Part shown: positions 55,508 to 64,000 of the stretch, piece by piece
How positions within the stretch are numbered: position 1 is the first letter of the stretch
Layout: each line of letters begins with the position of its first letter
Origin: Actinokineospora sp. NBRC 105648
Lineage (GTDB): Bacteria > Actinomycetota > Actinomycetes > Mycobacteriales > Pseudonocardiaceae
Reading direction: 5' to 3'
Assembly: GCF_030269645.1 (NCBI RefSeq)
Contig: NZ_BSTR01000023.1
Location: 59,922-123,921 of the forward strand
Length of the DNA stretch: 64,000 bases
The notes under the pieces: model-generated
Database searches by the model: none
Told to the model about the DNA's origin: nothing
The model's input: the letters and a program-made list of their open reading frames with translations, nothing else
Position numbers and translations under genes: made by a program

Positions 55508-58500
55508 GTGCGGAGTGATGGCGATGTGTTGTGCATGGTGGCATCAGTGCGGTTTGACGCTTGGGCTGAGCGGTGGGTTCGGCTCCGGAGCGATGGCGAT
55601 GGGGATGATCCGCCGTTTGCTGTGGACGACGACGGGTTTCTGCTCGAGCCGGGTGCCGAAAGTGATGGCTGGTGTCGTCCGGCTGACGCTGCGGCGCAGG
55701 GTGGTTGGGTCTTGCTTGGAGAGCCTGGGGCGGGCAAGACCACCACCTTCGCCAGTCTCGTTCCCGAGGTCGAGCAGGACTGCTCGCCGGAGCCAGGGGA
55801 ACCAGGGACAGTGTGGCTGACTGGTGTGGAGTTGGAGGACCGCGCGGCAGCGGACGAGTTGCTCGGTGTGCACTTCAGTGCGTTGCCCTTGACCTCGTCG
55901 TCCGTTGGCGGGGGAGTGGAGCCCGCAGCGTTGAGGGTGGTGATCGACCAGCTGGACGAGAGCCTGTTTCTCCGCCATTTGCCCAGCTGGTTGCGCAGGC
56001 AGTTACGGGGCCGTGACACCCGCAATCTCCGGATCTGGTTGGCGTGCCGAACCGCTGTCTACCCCGTCGAGCTGACCGAGGTCCTGGATGCTCGGCTTGG
56101 GGCGTGCCGGGTAGGTGATCTTGCCCCGTTGACTCGGTGCGACGCTGACGAGTTGGTCACTGGCGCTGGAGTCGATGCTGAGGCATTTCTGGAGGCGGTA
56201 GTGGCCAACGGCGCAGGTGCGTTGGCCAGTGTTCCCCTGACGCTGAAGGTGCTGCTTAACGCCTACGTGCAGGATCGGACGTCGTTGAGTGGTGGACCGT
56301 TGCAGCTGTTTAAGCTTGGGGTTGACGTTCTGGCAGAGGAGCCCAGTCGAGATCGTCTGCGGGGGTGGGAAGCGAGTACTGGGCAGCAACGAGTGGCCAT
56401 CGCGGCGCGGGTAGCAGCGCACCTTGTCCTCAGTGGCCGCAGATCTGTGCATACCCGGGTGCTGGGAGCGGCCTCGGACCAAGCAGTGCAGATGGGACAG
56501 GTGGTCGGGGAGCACGAGACAGCGGGTGGTGGCAGGTTCGAGGTCACCAAGCCCCTGGTTCAGGAGAGCTTGGCGACGGCGTTGTTCAGTCGCACCGGTC
56601 CGGACAGTGCCGCGTTCGCGCATTCGTCGTTCGCGGCGTATCTCTCCGCGCGATACCTCTCCGCTCAACTGGTCGGGCCGTCGCCGATGCCGCAGCAACA
56701 GTTGAAGGGCCTGTTCCTTGTCAGCGCTCCGGACGAGGACACAGCAGCCGTGCCCGAGCATCTACGCGAGACTGCGGCCTGGATGCTCGCCCACGTTCCC
56801 GAGCAGGTCGAGTGGTTGGCCGGGTCTGACCCGGAAGGGTTGGTCGCCCACACTGCGGTGATCACGTGCCACCGCACCCGCGCGGTGGTGGTCGAGGGCC
56901 TACTGGCGCGAGCCGACCGCATCGAGTTGACCAACAGAGCCTGGCAGCGTGCTCGCTGGCACGTGGCCCACCCTGGCCTTGTCGACCAACTCACCGCAGC
57001 GTTCGATGAGGCGTTGGATCGCGTCGATGACGACTGGAGCGCTGTCGCTACGGCAAGGCTCGCGGTACGTCTGGCCCATGATTCGGGCCTGGCCGTGCTG
57101 GCTGGCCCCTTGCTGAGGGTGGTGGAGAACGACCGCTGGCCCGTGGCGGTGCGCCAGAGCGCCGCCAAGGCGGCGCTCAGCGTCGGTTCCAAGGCCGACA
57201 CCGTCGAACGGTTGCGCAGTGTGCTCGCCACCTTGGTTCCGCCCTCCGACGCTGACCCAGATACCTCCGCGTGGGATGGGCAAGAGACAAACAGCCCAGC
57301 TGAACTCGTGGGAACACTCCTGAGTCTGCTGTGGCCAGGGCATCTGACCTTCGCCGAAGTGGCTCCCTACTTCCGGCCGGTCTTCTCTCGCCACTTCACC
57401 GGGATGTTCTCGGCCCAGGTCCCGCTTATCCCGCAGGGAGTTGACGACGACGACCTGCCGGCGTTGATCGTCCGCACCGAGACGATGCTGCACGCTCACG
57501 GCGTCCGCCTGCAGCAGCCGGACGCAGACGCCATGTACGAGGACATCGAGGACGCTTCCGCGGTCTCCGTGCCCCAGGCAGCCCCGTCACCACTTTCGTA
57601 CGAGCGCGCCAACCGGCTGCGTACATTGGTTCTACCGGTCGCCGACCGCGTGCTCAGCTCACCGCGGGCCCGAGAGCTACTGCATCCGGTCGCTCGCATG
57701 CTTCTGTGGTTTCTCACTGGCTTCGCGCGTCTACCGATGCCATGGCCTGTCGATGTGATCAATGCCCTCGACGGGAGCGAACACGACCACACCCGAGACG
57801 TACGCCGTGACCTCGCAGAGGCCCTTCTCGAGATCGCCTACCAGTTGGACCCCGCCCAGTACGACTACTGGACACACAGGATCGTCGGGGCTTGGGGGAC
57901 ACCCGGATACGGTACCGACCGGGCTACCCCGCCCGGAGTCCGGCGCGGCAACCGGACCCATCTGCTCGACGCTGGCGACGCCCACTGGACACGAACCCGG
58001 GCGGCATGCCACCGAGGAACTGGGAACACGCCTCTCGCCGATGTCCTCGACGACTTGGCGTCCCGTCTGGCCCAACCGCCCGAGACAACCCCCGAGCCTG
58101 ACTTGGAGGTATGGGAACTGGCCGACAAGTTCGCTACCGCACAGCGCACTCGCCTGGACAAGGCCGTCGCAGGAGACGCGACCGGCTTCTGGACATTGGT
58201 CAAATACTTGCGGCTTGACCCCAAGACAGGGCGCCATGAACTGACTGAAAGCTGGATGGCCAACCGCTACGCGGGTGCCATGCTGTGGCCTGCGGACGAA
58301 CTGGATCAGCGTCTGCGTGTGGCGGCTCGCCTCTACCTCCAGTCCGAACACGATCACCATCTTGCCTGGTTTGGTTTGCCAACCGGTGACTGGCGTGCGG
58401 AAGCGGGGATGGTCGCGCTCGCCGTCCTGCAAGACGAACTGGATGATCTACCCACGGAACGCTGGCAACATTGGGCGGGCGCCATCCTCGGCCACGTCGG

Positions 58501-60082
58501 GCACTTCGGAACCACGCACCTCAGCCTTGACCAGAAGCTGCTCGCTTACGCCACCCGCCACGCTCAAGCCGAGCTCGCCGCAGTGCTGGTCCAGTACGTC
58601 CGCAAACAGGTACTTGGCCAAGATGGGCCCTTGAGGCTGCCCGAGCTACCCTCCACTTTCACATCGCAGCTCACCGAACTGGCGGTGGAACTCGCCAGCG
58701 CCATCCAAGCGCAGCCGCGCGAGTCGAGCGCGCCCGGAGCCAACAGAAGCCAAGAGGGCGAACACATCCCAGGCATCGAGGGGCCGATCGTCCTGTCCTC
58801 GGATGATGTCCTCCGTGCGAACGCGATCCGTAGTTGGGGAGTCCTCCTGCAGCAACCACTGGACGCGGGCGACGTCACGGCAATTCGTCTCGCCATGGAC
58901 GTGCTTGACCGTTACGAAACAAGTCCGGACTCCGACGTCGCACGACAGATGGCGACCGCCGCAGCCCGCGCGCTGTTGACCGCAGATCCAGCCGCCAACT
59001 GGCCCGCAGTCCACTCCCGACTCACCACGTCACCCAGGCTCGCCCAGCCTCTCGCCCTCGATTGCGCAGCTGCCGAGAAGACCAACCACATCACCGCCGA
59101 GCTCCCAGACATGGCCCTTGGCCAGGTCTACAGATGGCTGATCGGCGCCTGTCCGCCCGAACTCGACATTGACTCCTCCGATTTTCGCATCGTCACCGCT
59201 GAAAACGGGGTCCACGCTTGGTGCCGCAACATCTTGGTGGTGCTCGCCGACCGCGGTACACCCGACACCGTCCACGTCCTCCGAAGCCTCGTCAATGATC
59301 ACCCTGAACTACTGGCCATCCAGGCCGCAGTCCATCAAGCCCGACGCCGTGCCCAGGCATTCGCGGTCACCCGGCTCGACCCAGAGCAGGTTACGACGCT
59401 CCTGCGCGACCGAACCCGCCGAGTGGTCAACACCGCCACCCAACTTGCCTCTGTCATCCTGGAGACATTCGACCTCATCGCCCGGGATCTCCACACTCAT
59501 GGCAATCTGCTCTGGGATTGCGAACGCCAGCCCCGCTTGTCCGACACCGCGCCGAACTCCGCCCTTCCGCTGGCGTGGCGCCCCAAACCTGAGGGGGCCC
59601 TGGGTGCCTACCTGGCTCACGAGCTCACCCTGCGGCTTGCAGGAGACCGCGTCGTGGTCAATCGCGAGGTCGTCATCCATCCCACAGGCCACGGTGACTC
59701 CGGGGAGCGACCCGACATCAAGATCGATGTCATCTGCCAGGGCGACGCCATCGTGGAATCTCCAGTGCTCAGTGTTCCGATCGAGATCAAGGGCGCCTGG
59801 CACAAAGACCTGCTCACTGCCCAAGACACCCAACTTGCACAGCAGTACCTATCCCGAATGAACACCAGCGATGGAATCTACGTCGTCGGCTGGTATCCTT
59901 TCGAGCACTGGGACATGCTGACGCCTACGGACAGGCGAAGGGCCGTGGCGAATCGCCACGGATCTGCGTTGAAACTCAAGGGTATCCTCGAACTGCAAGC
60001 GAGTCAGATCCACGCCGTTACCGGCCGACGAACCCATCCGTACGTGTTCAATATTCCTCGGGCTACCCCCTCCACGAAATGA
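55508..60082 (+). CDS. giant STAND NTPase with C-terminal PD-(D/E)XK nuclease-like domain
   Basis: 1524 residues; GTG 55508 or ATG 55535 may be the start. The NTPase is near the N-terminus: Walker A GEPGAGKTT (71-79), Walker B VVIDQLDES (144-152), then LACRTAVYP (178-186), the order seen in NACHT-like STAND proteins. A long helical region of about 1000 residues follows, with no clear repeats but suited to sensing. Residues about 1395-1460 carry ERPDIKIDVI, an intervening strand and VPIEIKGAW, the acidic residues and E-x-K of PD-(D/E)XK nucleases. The GC content looks slightly lower than in the neighbouring chaperone and T7SS genes. It is 72 bases upstream of a second STAND gene. Prediction: antiphage sensor whose nuclease is switched on by NTP-driven assembly. 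No known family assignment could be made. Confidence 0.8.
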   Translation: MRSDGDVLCMVASVRFDAWAERWVRLRSDGDGDDPPFAVDDDGFLLEPGAESDGWCRPADAAAQGGWVLLGEPGAGKTTTFASLVPEVEQDCSPEPGEPGTVWLTGVELEDRAAADELLGVHFSALPLTSSSVGGGVEPAALRVVIDQLDESLFLRHLPSWLRRQLRGRDTRNLRIWLACRTAVYPVELTEVLDARLGACRVGDLAPLTRCDADELVTGAGVDAEAFLEAVVANGAGALASVPLTLKVLLNAYVQDRTSLSGGPLQLFKLGVDVLAEEPSRDRLRGWEASTGQQRVAIAARVAAHLVLSGRRSVHTRVLGAASDQAVQMGQVVGEHETAGGGRFEVTKPLVQESLATALFSRTGPDSAAFAHSSFAAYLSARYLSAQLVGPSPMPQQQLKGLFLVSAPDEDTAAVPEHLRETAAWMLAHVPEQVEWLAGSDPEGLVAHTAVITCHRTRAVVVEGLLARADRIELTNRAWQRARWHVAHPGLVDQLTAAFDEALDRVDDDWSAVATARLAVRLAHDSGLAVLAGPLLRVVENDRWPVAVRQSAAKAALSVGSKADTVERLRSVLATLVPPSDADPDTSAWDGQETNSPAELVGTLLSLLWPGHLTFAEVAPYFRPVFSRHFTGMFSAQVPLIPQGVDDDDLPALIVRTETMLHAHGVRLQQPDADAMYEDIEDASAVSVPQAAPSPLSYERANRLRTLVLPVADRVLSSPRARELLHPVARMLLWFLTGFARLPMPWPVDVINALDGSEHDHTRDVRRDLAEALLEIAYQLDPAQYDYWTHRIVGAWGTPGYGTDRATPPGVRRGNRTHLLDAGDAHWTRTRAACHRGTGNTPLADVLDDLASRLAQPPETTPEPDLEVWELADKFATAQRTRLDKAVAGDATGFWTLVKYLRLDPKTGRHELTESWMANRYAGAMLWPADELDQRLRVAARLYLQSEHDHHLAWFGLPTGDWRAEAGMVALAVLQDELDDLPTERWQHWAGAILGHVGHFGTTHLSLDQKLLAYATRHAQAELAAVLVQYVRKQVLGQDGPLRLPELPSTFTSQLTELAVELASAIQAQPRESSAPGANRSQEGEHIPGIEGPIVLSSDDVLRANAIRSWGVLLQQPLDAGDVTAIRLAMDVLDRYETSPDSDVARQMATAAARALLTADPAANWPAVHSRLTTSPRLAQPLALDCAAAEKTNHITAELPDMALGQVYRWLIGACPPELDIDSSDFRIVTAENGVHAWCRNILVVLADRGTPDTVHVLRSLVNDHPELLAIQAAVHQARRRAQAFAVTRLDPEQVTTLLRDRTRRVVNTATQLASVILETFDLIARDLHTHGNLLWDCERQPRLSDTAPNSALPLAWRPKPEGALGAYLAHELTLRLAGDRVVVNREVVIHPTGHGDSGERPDIKIDVICQGDAIVESPVLSVPIEIKGAWHKDLLTAQDTQLAQQYLSRMNTSDGIYVVGWYPFEHWDMLTPTDRRRAVANRHGSALKLKGILELQASQIHAVTGRRTHPYVFNIPRATPSTK

Positions 60083-60154
60083 TTGCTCGGTATATCGAAT
60101 GAGCTGCGAACACTCGCTTGCGCGTACCTGTTTTCTGTCTGAAATGGAGGATGC

Positions 60155-63100
60155 ATGCACGGGGAAGATGATGCCGTGTCCACCCCGGGCGTGCCTGGCG
60201 CGGAGGCTGATCGAGGCTCTGGTCTCGGAGCAACGGGCAACTCCGCGAGCGGAGTTGGGGGCAATGTGGTGCAGGCTCGCACGATCGGTAGCGTCCACTT
60301 CACGGTCGCCGCTCCCGATGGGCTCGTCGCCGCTGAGCGCCTAGAGGCACTAGCCGAGCGTGATGAGTCAGTCCTGTTGGGTACACGTCGGCGCAATAGT
60401 CGGGGAAACCGTGGTCTGCGGCCGAAGATGATGGCATCGCAGACATACTCTTCGGAGTTGGTGCGGTTACTGCAGGATCCAGATGGCGCTCAGGTGGTGG
60501 TAGTTCACGGGCGAGCGGGTTCCGGGAAGAGCTCTGTGGTTGTGGACGCGGTCGACGAATTGGCGCATCTAGGCTGGGTCGTCGGGGTTGTCCGCATGGA
60601 CAGAGTAGCTGCGGTCTCGTGCTCGTCGGACGACTTGGGGAAGGCGATGAAACTGTCGACGTCGCCGGTGCGATCGCTTGGGGCCGCAGCGCGCGACAAG
60701 CCCGCGGTTCTGGTCGTGGACCAATTGGATGCGGTCAGCACCTACTCGGGGCGCATGTCTGACAGCTTCGACTCCGTCGAGGACACCCTCAACGAGGCGC
60801 GGGCAAGCTCTGCCGGAAACATTAAGATCATCTTGGTGGTGCGGACCGTGGACCTCACTGCGGACCCGCGGATGAGTTCGTTGCTCACCGAAAAGCCTCG
60901 AGTGGCAACTATGGAGATCGCGGACCTATCACTGGACGCCGTCCGTGAGGCGTTGGAACGCGGTGGTGTCGATACGGTGGGCATGCGACCCGTGACACTG
61001 GATCTGTTGCGAGTGCCCCTGCATTTGTCTGTGTTCGAGCGCTTGTCCGAAGACGCACGGCAGATGGCGTTGCGGACGCTTCCAGAACTTTTCGAGCGTT
61101 TCACCGCGCAGATCCGAGACGCGGTCGAAGATGGTGTGAGTGAAGACGGTTGGCAGCGTCTCGTCACTAGTCTTGTGCGGTATATGAGTGACAACGAGGT
61201 GCTGCAGGCGCCGTTGGCGGTGATCGACAGCGTTCCTCGACGACTGGTGCCTACGCTGACCTCAGCCGGGGCACTAGTCGAAGACGGTCTATCAGTCGGA
61301 TTCTTCCACGAAACTTACTTCGACTTCCTGTTCGCGAGGGCCTTCGTGGCTCAAGGCCGGAGTCTGCACGAGTTCCTCGTCGAGTCAGGCCAGCACCTGT
61401 TCCGCCGGGCCCAGACTCGCCAGGTACTCGAGTACCTCGCTGCCACCGACCGTCGGGCCTTTCGGGAGACGACGATCGGGTTGCTGTCCAGCGGCGTCAT
61501 CCGCACCCACCTGCAGTACCTGACAGTGTCGATCCTCCGCCAACTCGATGCCAGCGACCAAGACTGGCTGGCGATCGAACCGCTCGCCTTCGGCGATTCA
61601 CCTCTCGCTCCGCACCTGGCCGGGTTGCTGTCGACGCCTAGCTGGTTCGATGCCGCCGACGCGGCTGGACGATGGGAATCGCTACTCGCGTTTCCGGACA
61701 CCGTCGACGCCGCGGCGCACCAGTTGATCATTGCCGCCCGCGAGCGTGGGGCCCGTGTCAGCGAACTTGTCCGTCCCTACGTGGGCCTGCCGGGGGAGTG
61801 GAAGGCACGGCTGCGGGGCATGGTGCAGTGGTCATTGCGATCCGACCTGGTCGACCTCGCCATCGAGTTGATCGGCAACGGCACTCTGGACGACGTCCGT
61901 GGCGGGCTCGCGGTAAACAGCGACTTCTGGACCGTCCTATACGGCCTGGTCCACGATGACGACGACCGTGATCTCGACGGAGCGGCTCGACTCATCGGGG
62001 CCTACCTACGCCGAGCACTGATCCGAGCCCGTGAAGACGGCGCTGCGGACCCCTTCCGCACCGACTACTTGAGCGACTACTCGACAGCCGGTGGCGAGCG
62101 CACGATCACCACGACCGCACTGGGTGCTCCCGCGACGTTCGTCGTCGAGGTACTCCCGTTCATGATCGACGTCATGGTCTCGACGCCCGAACCGGGCAAC
62201 GACGATCAGTTGAGATTTGTGCCGAGGTGGAGCCACCGCTATCAGGGATCCGGTCACAGCATCGACGGAGCCCTCTTCGATGGTCTCGACCGTGCCCTCT
62301 CAGCGCAGGCAGGATGCGATCTCGACACCACCATCGAGCTGATCCGCACTCTCGCGGGGAGCGACTATGAACCGCTGCGATTCCTTGCGTGCCGGGCATT
62401 CACCGCGGCAGGTCCGGCAGTCTCCGAGGAAGCCCTCGACTGGTTGTGCCGCGACCCACGAAACCTTCACCTGGGCTGGGCTGACAGTTCGTCGTGGGCA
62501 ACCCGCGAACTCATCGAAGCCGCGACTCGAGCCTGCGACGATCAGCACCTGACCGCGCTGACTGATTTGCTGATCAGCTTCTACCCCGCATGGGAGACGA
62601 CAGCGGACGGCCGTGCGTGGCGCGGCCGAACGCAGCACATCCTGCTGTCCGCCATCCCGACGGAGCGCCGGTCACAGATCGTCTCCCGCCATACGGCCGA
62701 ACTCGAGCGCAAGTTCGCCCAATATCCCATCGCGGGTCCGAAGATCATGGAGGCTCACTGGCTCGGACCACCGGTACGAGCCTCGGCAGCGAAACACATG
62801 AGCGACGCGGACTGGATTCGCGCAATCAACAAACACCACGACTTGAGAGCCGACTGGTCCGGTCCCACACCGGTCGGCGGCGCCCGAGAACTCGCATCGC
62901 TACTTGGCAACTACGCTCAGCAGGAACCCGAGCGGTTCGCTGAACTCGCGTTCAGCTTCACATCCGACATGGCCGCCGCACACATCGAGAACATCATACA
63001 CGCCGTCACGGGCAAGATCCCTGTCCCGATGCTCTCCCGGCTGTGCGAGCACGCCGCCGCCATCGCCGGGGAATCCCTGGGAACGACGATCTGCCACGCC

Positions 63101-63904
63101 GTCGCCGAGGTGGCAGCAGACGCCGACGACGCCATGATCGCCCTGCTCGAGCACTACGCACAGGACGCCAGTCCCGACTGTGAGCCTGTCGAACGATCAT
63201 CTAATCCCGACCCCAGACCGTTCGGGGGTGACCTGCCTACTGCCGGGATGAACTGCACTCGGGGAGCTGCCGCACGCGCCATCGCCCTAGTCCTCTTCGA
63301 ACAACCGCACAGAGCCGAAGGCCTCCTCGACAGTGTGGAAAGGCTCGCCAACGATCCCACCCTCGCGGTCCGCACCTGGGCCGCAACCGCAGTCACAGCC
63401 CTGTTCAACACCCATGGCGAACTTGCGTTCGAACTGGCTGAGGCCCTCGTTGGAGACGAACGCATCGCGGTCCTCGATTCCGAGAACGTCGTCGAGATGT
63501 TGACGCATGCCGTCCTGTCCGCACCGGACAGGTTCGCCAACCACTTGAATCGCGCCCTTGCCGGACCCGACTCGGTGGCCGAACAGGCTGGTCACATCTG
63601 GGCCAACGCCTACGGCAACGACCGCCTACCCACCACCGTGCCCGCCGACCACACCACCTTCTGTCCCGCTGCCCGACGAGGCATCGCCCAAACACTGGCC
63701 ACCGCACCCTCCGTCGTTCCTGACGTTCTCGCCACGTTGTTCAACGACAGTGACGAAACCGTGCGCGCCGCAGCCTCACTGGCGATCCAACGCCTCACCG
63801 ACGCCCCGACACCGACAGCGCAGGAGATCGTCGGGGCATTCACCACCAGTCCAGCGTTCGATGGGCACCTCGACGGGACTGCTCCGAGATTGGTTGACAC
63901 CTGA
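60155..63904 (+). CDS. giant STAND NTPase with N-terminal RHIM-like motif and HEAT-like C-terminus
   Basis: 1249 residues from ATG 60155, with GGAGG at 60146-60150. Residues 29-49 (NSASGVGGNVVQARTIGSVHF) match the RHIM-like pattern also seen at 48545. Walker A GRAGSGKSS lies at 119-127 and Walker B VLVVDQLDAV at 185-194, similar to the upstream protein (DQLD in both). A winged-helix-like and helical region follows; the final 150 residues have HEAT-like units (DPTLAVRTWAATAVTALF, DSDETVRAAASLAIQRL). There is no catalytic effector domain visible, so output may go through the motif to a partner or through the nuclease of the upstream protein. The two genes form an operon. Confidence 0.8.
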   Translation: MHGEDDAVSTPGVPGAEADRGSGLGATGNSASGVGGNVVQARTIGSVHFTVAAPDGLVAAERLEALAERDESVLLGTRRRNSRGNRGLRPKMMASQTYSSELVRLLQDPDGAQVVVVHGRAGSGKSSVVVDAVDELAHLGWVVGVVRMDRVAAVSCSSDDLGKAMKLSTSPVRSLGAAARDKPAVLVVDQLDAVSTYSGRMSDSFDSVEDTLNEARASSAGNIKIILVVRTVDLTADPRMSSLLTEKPRVATMEIADLSLDAVREALERGGVDTVGMRPVTLDLLRVPLHLSVFERLSEDARQMALRTLPELFERFTAQIRDAVEDGVSEDGWQRLVTSLVRYMSDNEVLQAPLAVIDSVPRRLVPTLTSAGALVEDGLSVGFFHETYFDFLFARAFVAQGRSLHEFLVESGQHLFRRAQTRQVLEYLAATDRRAFRETTIGLLSSGVIRTHLQYLTVSILRQLDASDQDWLAIEPLAFGDSPLAPHLAGLLSTPSWFDAADAAGRWESLLAFPDTVDAAAHQLIIAARERGARVSELVRPYVGLPGEWKARLRGMVQWSLRSDLVDLAIELIGNGTLDDVRGGLAVNSDFWTVLYGLVHDDDDRDLDGAARLIGAYLRRALIRAREDGAADPFRTDYLSDYSTAGGERTITTTALGAPATFVVEVLPFMIDVMVSTPEPGNDDQLRFVPRWSHRYQGSGHSIDGALFDGLDRALSAQAGCDLDTTIELIRTLAGSDYEPLRFLACRAFTAAGPAVSEEALDWLCRDPRNLHLGWADSSSWATRELIEAATRACDDQHLTALTDLLISFYPAWETTADGRAWRGRTQHILLSAIPTERRSQIVSRHTAELERKFAQYPIAGPKIMEAHWLGPPVRASAAKHMSDADWIRAINKHHDLRADWSGPTPVGGARELASLLGNYAQQEPERFAELAFSFTSDMAAAHIENIIHAVTGKIPVPMLSRLCEHAAAIAGESLGTTICHAVAEVAADADDAMIALLEHYAQDASPDCEPVERSSNPDPRPFGGDLPTAGMNCTRGAAARAIALVLFEQPHRAEGLLDSVERLANDPTLAVRTWAATAVTALFNTHGELAFELAEALVGDERIAVLDSENVVEMLTHAVLSAPDRFANHLNRALAGPDSVAEQAGHIWANAYGNDRLPTTVPADHTTFCPAARRGIAQTLATAPSVVPDVLATLFNDSDETVRAAASLAIQRLTDAPTPTAQEIVGAFTTSPAFDGHLDGTAPRLVDT

Positions 63905-63942
63905 CCTGTGAGGGCTCGCGTCCTCGCTGGAAGGATGTCTCT

Positions 63943-64000
63943 GTGCCCAAGCCATACCCCAGGGAGTTCCGCGACGATGTCGTCGCTGTCGCGCGCAAGG
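63943..64000 (+). CDS. insertion-sequence OrfA (HTH), start only
   Basis: The last 58 bases encode PKPYPREFRDDVVAVARK from GTG 63943, the typical N-terminus of IS3-type OrfA helix-turn-helix proteins (PYPxEFRxxVVxxAR). GGAAGGA lies 7 bases upstream. The gene is cut by the end of the window. It marks mobile DNA on the right side of the STAND operon as well. Confidence 0.75.
   Translation, partial: MPKPYPREFRDDVVAVARK

Noticed and set aside
55508..60082. RHIM-like motif in the first STAND protein
   Set aside because: The N-terminal 70 residues have no G-x-V-x-G-x-VVQ pattern; only the second STAND protein and the protein at 48545 have it.

Overview
The window is GC-rich throughout, with many GTG starts and stop/start overlaps (ATGA, GTGA). 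It carries a chaperone operon, type VII secretion (T7SS)-related genes, STAND NTPases and many decayed insertion sequences. This is typical of a filamentous actinomycete; my inference is a member of the Pseudonocardiaceae, but no marker gene in the window settles the genus.

Layout. (1) 0.04-9.0 kb: a nine-gene, tightly coupled stress operon (dnaK, grpE, CbpA-type dnaJ, CbpM-like modulator, clpB, zinc-finger thioredoxin, small membrane protein, stand-alone UBP zinc finger, and a flavoprotein fusing a cyclic-nucleotide-binding domain to a thioredoxin-reductase-like domain). (2) 9.0-11.8 kb: decayed DNA with an IS3 remnant joined to a headless cutinase and a frameshifted conserved hypothetical. 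(3) 11.8-26.8 kb: module 1 (membrane-anchored propeller/Fn3 protein, MoxR ATPase, DUF58 protein, transglutaminase-like membrane protein, receptor kinase, FHA/EccC-type ATPase, then a three-gene operon of WXG-like and accessory proteins). (4) 26.9-29.6 kb: IS30 and IS256 remnants abutting the 3' end of a dead cas3. (5) 30.1-47.0 kb: module 2, a paralogous set with the same ingredients plus a WXG100 protein, an FHA-HTH regulator and a PASTA version of the propeller protein. (6) 47.4-54.9 kb: accessory DNA with a dead UvrD-like helicase, a two-gene operon combining a RHIM-like motif, shared beta domains, TPR/Sel1 repeats and a T7SS-associated domain, a phosphotransferase, fragments of TIR, ubiquitin-like and possibly E2-like genes, and a shattered transposase. 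(7) 55.5-63.9 kb: two giant STAND NTPases in one operon, one ending in a PD-(D/E)XK nuclease-like domain and the other starting with a RHIM-like motif; they look like an undescribed defence or cell-death system. The last 58 bases begin an insertion-sequence orfA.

Two diverged direct repeats of about 320 bp, each containing the 3' half (41 nt) of a tRNA-Pro(GGG) gene, lie 25.3 kb apart (29.7 and 55.0 kb) and bracket module 2. They look like attachment sites of integrative elements and help explain why decayed mobile DNA, cas3 debris and the STAND operon collect beside them.

How the genes may work together. In each module a receptor Ser/Thr kinase can phosphorylate targets that FHA domains read (the EccC proteins, and the FHA-HTH regulator in module 2). 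An EccC-like ATPase and WXG-type proteins point to export, and MoxR/DUF58/TgpA-like proteins form a membrane assembly. Both TgpA-like proteins lack the catalytic Cys and His. No EccB, EccD, EccE or MycP is present, so these are not standard ESX loci.
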